A DNA stretch of 34,487 bases, from NCBI GenBank assembly GCA_041795785.1, contig JBHBXR010000074.1, forward strand, positions 1 through 34,487, read 5' to 3'. The stretch is from CAJPST01 sp041795785 (GTDB taxonomy: Bacteria; Pseudomonadota; Gammaproteobacteria; Enterobacterales; Pasteurellaceae). The notes under the pieces were generated by a model that saw nothing but the letters and a program-made list of their open reading frames with translations, searched no databases and had not been told where the DNA came from. A program made the translations under genes and the position numbers. Positions 15,767 to 23,177 of the stretch are shown here, piece after piece (the stretch's first letter is position 1; every line of letters begins with the position of its first letter).

Positions 15767-17128
15767 ATGGCATCCCACATTATTGATTTTTTGACCCTCG
15801 GCAATAATTTCAGTACGGCAGAAATGCGCGAAGTATGGTCGGAAACCAATCGGTTACAGAAACATATTGAAATTGAAGTCGCCTTGGCACAAGCGGAAGG
15901 CGAATTGGGCGTCATTCCTCTTGAAGCGGCACAACAAATCGCACAAAACGCCGATCCGGGTCGCTTTAATTTGGCTGAAATCGCACAAGAAGTCGCCCGT
16001 TTAAAACATTCTTTTATGGCGACCATTAACGCATTACAGCAACAATGCGGTGAAGCGGGAGAATACATTCATTACGGCCCGACCACGCAAGACATTGTAG
16101 ATACCGGCACCGTGTTACAGCTAAAACAAGCCTTTGATATCGTTGAACGCGACAGCAAATCAGTGGCGTTAGAACTGAAAAAACTGGCGAAGCAATATCA
16201 ATATTTACCGATGGTTGGACGCACGCACGGTATGCAGGCATTACCGACCACATTCGGTTTTAAACTGGCCGTATGGTTGGATGAATTCGTCCGCCATTTG
16301 CAACGTTTGGCGGAAATCAAACAACGCGTATTAGTGGGCAATATCAACGGCGCTATCGGCACTTACGCTTCTTTCGGCGAAAAAGGACCGCAAATCGAAC
16401 GGCGTACGTTACAAATATTGGGATTAAACACGCCGAATATCGGTTGGCAATCGGCGCGCGACCGTTTTTCCGAATATGCCTCCGTCATCGCTTTAATCAG
16501 TGGTACGTTAGGCAAAATCGGTAATGAATTTTATAACTTGATGCGTACCGAAATTAATGAAATTGAGGAGCCTTTTTCCGCCGGAAAAATCGGTTCTTCC
16601 ACCATGCCGCATAAACGTAATCCGGCTGCCTTGGAAGGCTTAGCCAGTCTGACACCGCCGTTACTGAAATCCGTTGCGTTAATTCACGAATCCATGAAAG
16701 TAGAACACGAACGTGACGCTATGAGTTGGCGTGCCGAATGGATTGCTCTACCGGAAATCAATTTATATGTCGCGGCGCAGTTACAAATTGCTCTCACCGT
16801 ATTACGCGGAATGACGGTGAATGAAAAACAAATGCAAGCAAATTTGGAATTGCAAAGCGGCTTGTTATTATCGGAGAAAGTGATGTTTGAATTGGGTAAA
16901 CGTCTCGGTAAACAAACCGCACATCATTTGGTTTATCAATGTTCCATGCAAGCATTCGAACAACGCAAAGGCTTTCGTGATGTCTTACTTGCCCATCAGG
17001 AATTGGCAAAACATTTCTCCGAACAAGAATTGACGGACTGGTTGAATCCGCAAAATTATTTAGGCAGCGCAGCTGAGAAAGTGGATACGGTAATTCATTA
17101 CGCCGAACAATCCGGTTTACTGGATTAA
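15767..17128 (+). CDS. Aspartase/fumarase-superfamily lyase, probable S-(2-succino) lyase
   Basis: This 453-residue lyase belongs to the fumarase/aspartase/adenylosuccinate lyase superfamily, whose members eliminate fumarate from succinyl adducts. The superfamily signature GSSTMPHKRNP spans residues 276-286, with the catalytic Ser in the mobile loop at 277/278. The conserved GRTHGMQALP contains His154. A second conserved block is HYGPTTQDIVDT. By similarity alone it could be called adenylosuccinate lyase or carboxymuconate cycloisomerase. However, it heads an operon whose other six genes match yxeL, yxeM, yxeN, yxeO, yxeQ and yxeP of B. subtilis, and it takes the place of the monooxygenase YxeK. 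A lyase doing this was reported as S-(2-succino) lyase, which splits N-acetyl-S-(2-succino)cysteine into fumarate and N-acetylcysteine. That function is inferred here from context. GGAG precedes the ATG. Confidence 0.85.
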   Translation: MASHIIDFLTLGNNFSTAEMREVWSETNRLQKHIEIEVALAQAEGELGVIPLEAAQQIAQNADPGRFNLAEIAQEVARLKHSFMATINALQQQCGEAGEYIHYGPTTQDIVDTGTVLQLKQAFDIVERDSKSVALELKKLAKQYQYLPMVGRTHGMQALPTTFGFKLAVWLDEFVRHLQRLAEIKQRVLVGNINGAIGTYASFGEKGPQIERRTLQILGLNTPNIGWQSARDRFSEYASVIALISGTLGKIGNEFYNLMRTEINEIEEPFSAGKIGSSTMPHKRNPAALEGLASLTPPLLKSVALIHESMKVEHERDAMSWRAEWIALPEINLYVAAQLQIALTVLRGMTVNEKQMQANLELQSGLLLSEKVMFELGKRLGKQTAHHLVYQCSMQAFEQRKGFRDVLLAHQELAKHFSEQELTDWLNPQNYLGSAAEKVDTVIHYAEQSGLLD

Positions 17129-17137
17129 GGATAAAGC

Positions 17138-17674
17138 ATGATGATTCGCGAAATTACTTTGGCAGATAAACTGAATTATCAGATGTTGGTACATAAAGCT
17201 TATAAACCGGTGCTGCAATTAGGCATTCATTTTGCCGCCGCCACGGCGGATCTTGACTTAATTGAAACCCATATTTGCACAAATCTGGTGTACGGGCTGT
17301 ATATTGACGATCAATTGGTCAGCACGGTCAGTTTAAGACTGCCTTGGGGAAATAACCCCGGTCCTTACGGTGTTCCGCATATCGGTTGGTTTGCCACGGA
17401 CCCCGCTTATAAAAAACAGGGGTTGGCGCTGCATTTATTGGAATACATTGAAAAACTTTTAGTACACCGTTTTAAAGCCCCTTTTGTTACGTTAGGTACC
17501 GCCGCCAATCATCCTTGGTTGTCACGGTTCTATATTAACAACGGCTTTAGCGAAATCGGTCGGGCGGATTTAACCGACGACCATACGACAATTTATTACC
17601 GCAAGGTATTAGATACGAAATTGTTTGAATTATGGCAACAACATAATCCGAACGGAAAATTGATCAAAAATTAA
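17138..17674 (+). CDS. GNAT acetyltransferase, YxeL-like
   Basis: This 178-residue GNAT-family N-acetyltransferase has the acetyl-CoA binding region DPAYKKQGLALHLLEYIE (about residues 88-105) and a C-terminal GNAT core ending in FYINNGFSEIG. It starts nine bases after the lyase stop with AAGGA upstream. In the B. subtilis yxe pathway, YxeL acetylates the amino group of S-(2-succino)cysteine before cleavage. The same role is inferred here because the deacetylase that would reverse the modification (21341-22501) is in the same operon. The substrate cannot be read from the sequence alone. Confidence 0.82.
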   Translation: MMIREITLADKLNYQMLVHKAYKPVLQLGIHFAAATADLDLIETHICTNLVYGLYIDDQLVSTVSLRLPWGNNPGPYGVPHIGWFATDPAYKKQGLALHLLEYIEKLLVHRFKAPFVTLGTAANHPWLSRFYINNGFSEIGRADLTDDHTTIYYRKVLDTKLFELWQQHNPNGKLIKN

Positions 17675-17689
17675 CAAAAGGAACACAAT

Positions 17690-18472
17690 ATGTCTGTTAA
17701 AAAATTTACGCTTACCGCACTGTTATTCGGTTCAATCGCCTTGTTCGGCGGTGGCGACGTCAACGCACAAGACAATAACGTCTTGCGTATCGGTAGTACC
17801 GGGCAAAGCTATCCGAACGGTTTCCAAAAAGACGGTAAATTAGTCGGCTTTGATGTGGAAACGACGGAAGCCATCGCTAAAGAACTCGGCTATCGCGTCG
17901 AATGGACTACCGCCGAATTTGCCGGTTTAATGGGTCAATTGGAATCCAATCGTTTGGATACGGTTGCCAACGCCGTAGCAATCACGCCGGCGCGTAAAGA
18001 AAAATACGATTTCACCCAACCGTACAGTTATTACGGCAGCCAGATCGTAACGCATAAAGATAATACCGATATTAACAATTATGCGGATCTACACGGCAAA
18101 ACCATTTCCGGTGTATTAGGTTCCAACCATATTAAAAACTTGGAAAAACATTTTCCGAATAAAGAAGTTAACGTAAAAACTTATGAAACCCGCGACGGTG
18201 CGATGTATGACTTGGTTTACAAACGTGTTGACGGTTATGTGAATTCCAAACCGATTTTATTGGCGGAAATCAAACGCGGTAATCTGCCGTTTAAACTGGT
18301 GGGCAATCCGCTGGTTATCGAAGAAGTCGGTTATGCCTTTGCCCGTAACGAACGCGGTCAAAAACTACGCGCGGAGTTCGATCAGGCGATCAGCAAGTTA
18401 AAAGAAAAAGGTACGATCAAAGAAATCTCGATTAAATACTACGGTGAAGACATTACCGTACCTGCACAATAA
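17690..18472 (+). CDS. Polar amino-acid ABC importer binding protein, YxeM-like
   Basis: This 260-residue periplasmic receptor belongs to the family-3 solute-binding proteins used for polar amino acids. The signal peptide runs to about residue 26, with cleavage near VNAQD. The mature part contains the family motifs LVGFDVETTEAIAKELGY, RLDTVANAVAITPARKEKYDF and a C-terminal LKEKGTIKEISIKYYG. AAGGA precedes the ATG. It lies 15 bases after the acetyltransferase gene. A hairpin follows the gene (18494-18514) before the permease, which should raise the level of this receptor over the membrane subunits. By synteny with yxeM it probably binds succinated cysteine or a related acidic amino acid. Confidence 0.9.
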   Translation: MSVKKFTLTALLFGSIALFGGGDVNAQDNNVLRIGSTGQSYPNGFQKDGKLVGFDVETTEAIAKELGYRVEWTTAEFAGLMGQLESNRLDTVANAVAITPARKEKYDFTQPYSYYGSQIVTHKDNTDINNYADLHGKTISGVLGSNHIKNLEKHFPNKEVNVKTYETRDGAMYDLVYKRVDGYVNSKPILLAEIKRGNLPFKLVGNPLVIEEVGYAFARNERGQKLRAEFDQAISKLKEKGTIKEISIKYYGEDITVPAQ

Positions 18473-18493
18473 GATTTCCGCTTTGGCTAATTC

Positions 18494-18514
18494 GGGCTAA
18501 ATTAATATTAGCCC
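18494..18514 (+). other. Hairpin between binding-protein and permease genes
   Basis: GGGCTAA and TTAGCCC flank seven AT-rich bases, giving a 7-bp stem inside the only sizeable gap (69 bases) of the operon. It lacks a T-run, so it is more likely an mRNA-stabilising or attenuating structure than a full terminator. Confidence 0.5.
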
Positions 18515-18541
18515 TCCATTATTTCAATTGGATACGGCATT

Positions 18542-19213
18542 ATGAATTTTGATCTTGGCTATTTTATCGGGGTATTCCCACAAATTATCGGTTATTTACC
18601 GACCACGTTGCTTATTGCCGTGGTATCGATTTTTTTCTCCATTCTGCTCGGTTTGATTATCGCGTTGGTTAGGGTACAAAAATTTCCAGTCCTTGATCAA
18701 CTATTAGCGCTCTATATCTCTTTTTTCCGTGCAATGCCGTCCGTTGTTTTGCTGTTTATCGTTTATTACGGTTCGCCGCAAATCTTCCCTGCGTTAACCA
18801 AAATGCCCGCCATCACTGCGGCGATTATTTGTTTTACGTTTAAATATTCCGCTTACTTAGCCGAAATTTTCCGCACCGGCTTGGAATCGGTAGATAACGG
18901 ACAGAAAGAAGCGGGTAGCGCGGTCGGCTTAAGCACCTTACAGATTTATCGACATATCGTGTTACCGCAAGCCTTTGTTAATGCTTTGCCGGGTACGGGC
19001 AATATGTTTATTTCACTGTTAAAGGATTCCTCCGTAGCCTTTTTCGTCGGCGTACCCGAATTATTGGCGGCGGGAAAACTGTTAACCGTCGAATCCTACA
19101 AATTCTTTGAAACTTATTTGGCAGTCGGCGTGATCTACTGGTTAGTCGTCATTCTTTATTCTTGGGCGCAAAAAGCCTTGGAAAACAAATTAAGCGTACC
19201 GTACAAACGTTAA
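18542..19213 (+). CDS. Polar amino-acid ABC importer permease, YxeN-like
   Basis: This 223-residue inner-membrane permease of the HisM/GlnP family is expected to have five membrane segments. It carries the coupling loop EAGSAVGLSTLQIYRHIVLP followed by QAF (about residues 122-142) that contacts the ATPase. The segment FISFFRAMPSVVLLF (approximately residues 57-71) is typical of polar amino-acid permeases. It has a weak ribosome site (GGA) and follows the intergenic hairpin, both consistent with lower expression than the receptor. By position and family it corresponds to YxeN of the B. subtilis succinocysteine operon. Confidence 0.9.
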   Translation: MNFDLGYFIGVFPQIIGYLPTTLLIAVVSIFFSILLGLIIALVRVQKFPVLDQLLALYISFFRAMPSVVLLFIVYYGSPQIFPALTKMPAITAAIICFTFKYSAYLAEIFRTGLESVDNGQKEAGSAVGLSTLQIYRHIVLPQAFVNALPGTGNMFISLLKDSSVAFFVGVPELLAAGKLLTVESYKFFETYLAVGVIYWLVVILYSWAQKALENKLSVPYKR

Positions 19214-19224
19214 GGACTTCTATT

Positions 19225-19983
19225 ATGAACATGATTAAAGTAGAGAAATTATCCAAATCCTTCGGTAACAATACGGTGTTAAAAGAGATTGATTTGACCG
19301 TCGCCGAAGGCGAAGTAATCGCCATTATCGGTCCTTCCGGATCGGGTAAATCCACTCTGTTACGCTGTTTAAACCTGCTGGAAAAACCGAATGACGGCAC
19401 AATTACCATCGCCGACATCACACTGAACGCGAAAAAATATAACCATAAAGAAGAAATTGCGCTCAGACATCAGTCGGCGATGGTATTCCAAAGCTATAAT
19501 TTGTTTAAAAATAAGACCGCACTTGAGAGTATTATTCTTTCCCCGTTGATCGCACAAAAAATCAATAAAAAGGAAGCGGAAGAACTGGGGATGTCCTTGC
19601 TAAAACAGGTGGGATTATTGCCGCAAGCCCATCAGTATCCGGTTACATTATCGGGCGGACAGCAACAACGCGTCGCTATTGCGCGCGCCTTAGCGGTGAA
19701 ACCCAAGGTTTTATTATTTGACGAACCGACCTCGGCGCTCGATCCGGAACGGGTAAATGAAGTATTACAGGTTATTCAGCAATTAGCCAAACAAAAAATC
19801 ACCATGGTGATCGTTACGCATGAAATGGAATTTGCCAAAAACGTCGCCGATCGCGTGATTTTTATGGCGGACGGCGGTATTGTGGAACAGGGAGCGGCGA
19901 AAGAAGTGATCGAAAATCCGCAACAGGAACTGACCAAACGCTTTGTGCGCCAATTTGCCGATCCCGTCGAATTCTATATTTAG
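19225..19983 (+). CDS. Polar amino-acid ABC importer ATPase, YxeO-like
   Basis: This 252-residue ATP-binding subunit has Walker A GPSGSGKST, Q-loop MVFQSYNLF, signature LSGGQQQRVAIARAL, Walker B VLLFDEPTSALD and H-loop VTHEME. The length and motifs are those of the GlnQ/HisP group. An open reading frame extends upstream into the permease gene, but the ATG at 19225 is chosen because AAGGA lies eight bases before it, directly after the permease stop. Another ATG six bases downstream is possible. A perfect uptake sequence occurs inside the gene at 19516-19524. With the preceding two genes it completes a three-component importer. Confidence 0.93.
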   Translation: MNMIKVEKLSKSFGNNTVLKEIDLTVAEGEVIAIIGPSGSGKSTLLRCLNLLEKPNDGTITIADITLNAKKYNHKEEIALRHQSAMVFQSYNLFKNKTALESIILSPLIAQKINKKEAEELGMSLLKQVGLLPQAHQYPVTLSGGQQQRVAIARALAVKPKVLLFDEPTSALDPERVNEVLQVIQQLAKQKITMVIVTHEMEFAKNVADRVIFMADGGIVEQGAAKEVIENPQQELTKRFVRQFADPVEFYI

Positions 19984-19991
19984 GATCCAAA

Positions 19992-21329
19992 ATGAACCTA
20001 AGCCGTCAACTCACTGAGTTAATTATGTCCACACCCGTCATCACCGATGAACGGATTTTATCCGTTGCATTACAAGGGATGACGGATTTTTTTGCCAGCA
20101 GTCTGCAAGCGGCGAATGAAACGGAAGTAGACAGACTCAAACAATGGATTGCCACGGAAGGCAGTGAACAAAACAGTTGGCTGATCGGACAAAAAGCCTA
20201 CGCAGGTGCCAAGCAAGCGGCGTTGCTCAACGGCTTTCAGGCACATTTATTGGATTATGACGATGTTCACGCTGATGTGCGCGGTCACCCTTCGGCGGTC
20301 ATTCTGCCCGCTTTATTCGCCTCCGTAAAAATAACGCCAAAATCGACCGCACTTGACAGTCGCCGTTTTCTGACGGCTTATGTCATCGGTATTGAAGTAG
20401 CCGCAAGATTGGGACAGGCGGTCAACCCGGTCCATTACAACAAAGGCTGGCACAGTACGGCGACATTAGGCATCTTCGGCGCGACCGCAGCGATTTGTTA
20501 TTTGCATAATTACGCTTTTTTGCAACAGGCTTTTGCCCTTGCAGCAACTCAAGCAGGCGGTTTAAGGCTGATGTTCGGAACCTTGATTAAACCTTTGCAT
20601 GCCGGTTTGGCGGCACAAAATGCCATTCAAAGTATCGAATTGGTACAGGTGGGCTTCGGTGCCGAACGCGATTTTCTCGATCACGAATTAGGCTTTACGG
20701 CTATTTATGGCGAACAAAGTCGCACAATTGATTTAACCCGCTGGGGAGAAAGTTGGAAAATCGTCGAACCCGGTTTATGGTTTAAAACTTACAGTTACTG
20801 TTCCGCCGCTGCTTATATTGCCGACGCAGCGACAGAATTATATGAACGCCGCTTGTTTAACAGCACGCAAATCGAACAGATTCAATTAATTTTCCCGCCG
20901 CAGGGCGACGCGGCGTTGATTTATTCCAATCCGTCGCTGAAGTCACAAGGCCGTTTCTGCGCCGAATATATTGCGGCAAAAATATTCAACGGCGAAACGC
21001 TGGATTTTTCCGCTTTCTCGGCACAACCGATTGAAGCGCATATCCGGCTACTGATGGCAAAATGCGTACGGCTTTATACTGAAAAACCGGGGAAAACACG
21101 CTTCGCTGAAGTAAAAGTGCGGTCAATATCCGGCGAGTTTTTTCATCAGCGCATCGAACATCCCAAAGGTAGCCCGCATAATCCTTATAGTAACGAAGAA
21201 CTTTACCGCAAACTTGCCGTTGCAATCGGAAATACACCGCTCAGCGCACAACTTTTTGATGATATTCAGCATTTTGCCACCGGAACAAATATTATCACGT
21301 TTATACAAAAATACTTTCACCAACTTTAA
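19992..21329 (+). CDS. MmgE/PrpD family protein, YxeQ-like, possible epimerase
   Basis: This 445-residue cytoplasmic protein belongs to the MmgE/PrpD family. Family motifs seen are HLLDYDDVHADVRGHPSAVILPAL (about residues 86-109; region described rather than exact), GIEVAARLGQ, and GWHSTATLGIFGATAA in the N-terminal helical domain. This family includes 2-methylcitrate dehydratase, cis-aconitate decarboxylase and the iminodisuccinate epimerase of Agrobacterium. The B. subtilis counterpart in the yxe operon, YxeQ, had no firmly assigned step to my knowledge. AGGA precedes the ATG eight bases after the ATPase stop. Because chemical succination of cysteine gives both stereoisomers at the succinyl carbon, an epimerase role is a reasonable guess. 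It contains two perfect uptake sequences. Confidence 0.85.
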   Translation: MNLSRQLTELIMSTPVITDERILSVALQGMTDFFASSLQAANETEVDRLKQWIATEGSEQNSWLIGQKAYAGAKQAALLNGFQAHLLDYDDVHADVRGHPSAVILPALFASVKITPKSTALDSRRFLTAYVIGIEVAARLGQAVNPVHYNKGWHSTATLGIFGATAAICYLHNYAFLQQAFALAATQAGGLRLMFGTLIKPLHAGLAAQNAIQSIELVQVGFGAERDFLDHELGFTAIYGEQSRTIDLTRWGESWKIVEPGLWFKTYSYCSAAAYIADAATELYERRLFNSTQIEQIQLIFPPQGDAALIYSNPSLKSQGRFCAEYIAAKIFNGETLDFSAFSAQPIEAHIRLLMAKCVRLYTEKPGKTRFAEVKVRSISGEFFHQRIEHPKGSPHNPYSNEELYRKLAVAIGNTPLSAQLFDDIQHFATGTNIITFIQKYFHQL

Positions 21330-21340
21330 CGGATGCAATT

Positions 21341-22501
21341 ATGACAACATTCGACAAAATCATTCAAGAAAATCGGTCACTTGCCGAGTTTTTACAGCAT
21401 TTTCGCCGTGAACGCCATCAATATCCCGAATTATCCAATCAAGAATTTGAGACCACACAGGCATTGCGTAACGTTTTACGTCAATACGATATTGATGTGT
21501 TGGATTTACCGTTGAAAACCGGTTTGGTTGCCGAAATCAAAGGCGCACAAACGGGAAAAACCGTCGTGCTGCGCTCGGATATTGACGCACTGCCGATTGA
21601 AGAAGAGTCCGGTGTAGCATTTACCTCTAAAAAATCGGGCGTAATGCACGCTTGCGGTCATGATTTTCATATGTCCGCCGCCTTAGGTGCCGCGATTTTA
21701 TTAAAGCAACATCAGACGGAACTGAAAGGTACGGTGAAGATTTTGTTTCAAGCGGCGGAAGAAACCGGATTAGGCGCATTAGACGTAATCAACACGGGCG
21801 TATTGGACAAGGCGGACGTGATTTTCGGTATTCATAATGATCCGACGCTGCCTGTGGGCGTACTAGGTTCCAAACCCGATGCGTTAACTGCCGGCGTTGA
21901 TCGTTTTGAAATTAAAATTAACGCTAAAGGCGCTCACGCCGCCCGTCCGCATGACGGCAATGATCCCATTATTATTCTGTCGCACTTGATTAGTATGCTG
22001 CAATCCGTTATCAGCCGTAACGTTCCTTCGCATGAAAACGCCGTCGTTTCCGTAACGCAGGTGCATAGCGGCAGCACTTGGAACGTGATCCCCGATAGTG
22101 CCTATTTGGAAGGAACGGTGAGAACCTTCAATCAGCAAGTACGCGAACAAATTGAACAACGTTTCCGTTCCCTCGTGCAAGGCATTCAAACAGGTTTCAA
22201 TGCGAAAATCGAATTTCTGTGGCACGCCGGGCCGCCTTCAGTCATGAATGCGCCGCAATGGATTGATTTTGTTTTAGATGTCGCGCAAGAAAACGGTTTT
22301 ACAGCAAAATTGATAGAAGCCAGCCCTATCGGCGAAGATTTTGCGTTTTATCAGCAAAAAGTGCCGGGCGTATTTATTATGATCGGTTCCGGCGGCCCTT
22401 ATGCATTGCATCATCCGAAATTTCGCGTGGACGATAACGCGTTATATCCGACCGCCAATTACCTATGCCAACTGGCAAAACGCTATCTGACGGAAAACTA
22501 A
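21341..22501 (+). CDS. M20 family amidohydrolase, YxeP-like deacetylase
   Basis: This 386-residue metal-dependent amidohydrolase belongs to the M20D group (hippuricase, N-acyl amino-acid deacylase). Metal-binding motifs are visible: MHACGHDFHMSAALG (Cys, His, Asp), QAAEETG, and the late His in YALHHPKF. A dimerisation insertion from about residue 185 starts with AKGAHAARP. GGATG precedes the ATG, 11 bases after the MmgE/PrpD stop. In the yxe pathway YxeP removes the acetyl group from N-acetylcysteine to release cysteine, and the same role is inferred here. It is the last gene of the operon and is followed by a hairpin shared with the convergent hisS operon. Confidence 0.9.
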   Translation: MTTFDKIIQENRSLAEFLQHFRRERHQYPELSNQEFETTQALRNVLRQYDIDVLDLPLKTGLVAEIKGAQTGKTVVLRSDIDALPIEEESGVAFTSKKSGVMHACGHDFHMSAALGAAILLKQHQTELKGTVKILFQAAEETGLGALDVINTGVLDKADVIFGIHNDPTLPVGVLGSKPDALTAGVDRFEIKINAKGAHAARPHDGNDPIIILSHLISMLQSVISRNVPSHENAVVSVTQVHSGSTWNVIPDSAYLEGTVRTFNQQVREQIEQRFRSLVQGIQTGFNAKIEFLWHAGPPSVMNAPQWIDFVLDVAQENGFTAKLIEASPIGEDFAFYQQKVPGVFIMIGSGGPYALHHPKFRVDDNALYPTANYLCQLAKRYLTEN

Positions 22502-22503
22502 AC

Positions 22504-22528
22504 AAAAAGGCTTGGAATCCCAAGCCTT
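22504..22528 (-). terminator. Rho-independent terminator of the rodZ-yfgM block
   Basis: Nine-base arms AAGGCTTGG and CCAAGCCTT enclose a four-base loop. On the minus strand the stem runs directly into TTTTTGTTT, a clear T-run, so it terminates yfgM transcription. On the plus strand there is no T-run, though the stem may still mark the end of the lyase operon. Confidence 0.85.
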
Positions 22529-22550
22529 CTGCCTACTCAAAATCAAAAAA

Positions 22551-23165
22551 CTACAAATTATTTAACCGCACTTGCAGCCATTGTTGTTCTAAGGCGCTGG
22601 CATTCTGCTGCGCTTGTTGATAACTGGCTTTCGCCGCTTCTTTGTCGCCTTTCGCCAATAAAATATCACCGGTCAACAGGTTTTTACGGCTGCTCCAACT
22701 TTGATCCTTAACCAATTTCAATGTATCCAACGCCTGATCGAACTGTTTTTGCTGAAATTGCACGGTTGCCAAACGCAATGCGCCGACAGAAGCAAAAATC
22801 TCATCGGGCGCTTGTGAAACGGCTTGTTTCAACGTAGCTTCCGCTTGGGCATAATCCTGATTGTTGACCGCCAATTTGGCTTTATCCAATAACGCTAAGG
22901 TTGCATAACTGGTTTTGTCGTTGGCCTTGACAAAAGCGTCAATTTGCGCATTTTTCGCTGCAAGATCGGCAGAATTACTGTAAATCACTTGATCATATTG
23001 CGCGGACAGCTGCTGTGCCTGCGTCACTTGATGATCCTGCCAATAACGCCAGCCGTAAGTACCGCCCACGGAAAGGATTACCGCAGCGATAATAGTTTTA
23101 TAATTTTCATTCCACCAATTTTTAATTTCATTAATTTCTTGTTCTTCTTCAAGGGTATAAGCCAT
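22551..23165 (-). CDS. yfgM: YfgM family ancillary Sec translocon protein
   Basis: This 204-residue protein has a short cytoplasmic N-terminus (MAYTLEEEQEINEIKNWW). One membrane segment follows (about residues 21-40, IIAAVILSVGGTYGWRYW), then a periplasmic tetratricopeptide-like helical domain. In E. coli YfgM is tethered to SecYEG with the chaperone PpiD and also modulates the RcsB stress response. The reading frame opens at a GTG two codons earlier, but the ATG at 23165 has GAGGA at better spacing. It follows hisS by 12 bases and is the last gene of the block before a strong terminator. BamB, which follows in E. coli, is absent here. Confidence 0.9.
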   Translation of the reverse strand: MAYTLEEEQEINEIKNWWNENYKTIIAAVILSVGGTYGWRYWQDHQVTQAQQLSAQYDQVIYSNSADLAAKNAQIDAFVKANDKTSYATLALLDKAKLAVNNQDYAQAEATLKQAVSQAPDEIFASVGALRLATVQFQQKQFDQALDTLKLVKDQSWSSRKNLLTGDILLAKGDKEAAKASYQQAQQNASALEQQWLQVRLNNL

Positions 23166-23177
23166 TTTCACATCCTC

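Noticed and set aside
15676..16068. A 130-codon minus-strand frame over the start of the lyase gene
   Set aside because: It is Cys- and Ser-rich shadow translation of the lyase coding sequence, with no ribosome site.
15767..17128. Annotating the lyase as the purine-pathway PurB
   Set aside because: It heads a catabolic transport operon with acetyltransferase and deacetylase genes and no purine gene is nearby.
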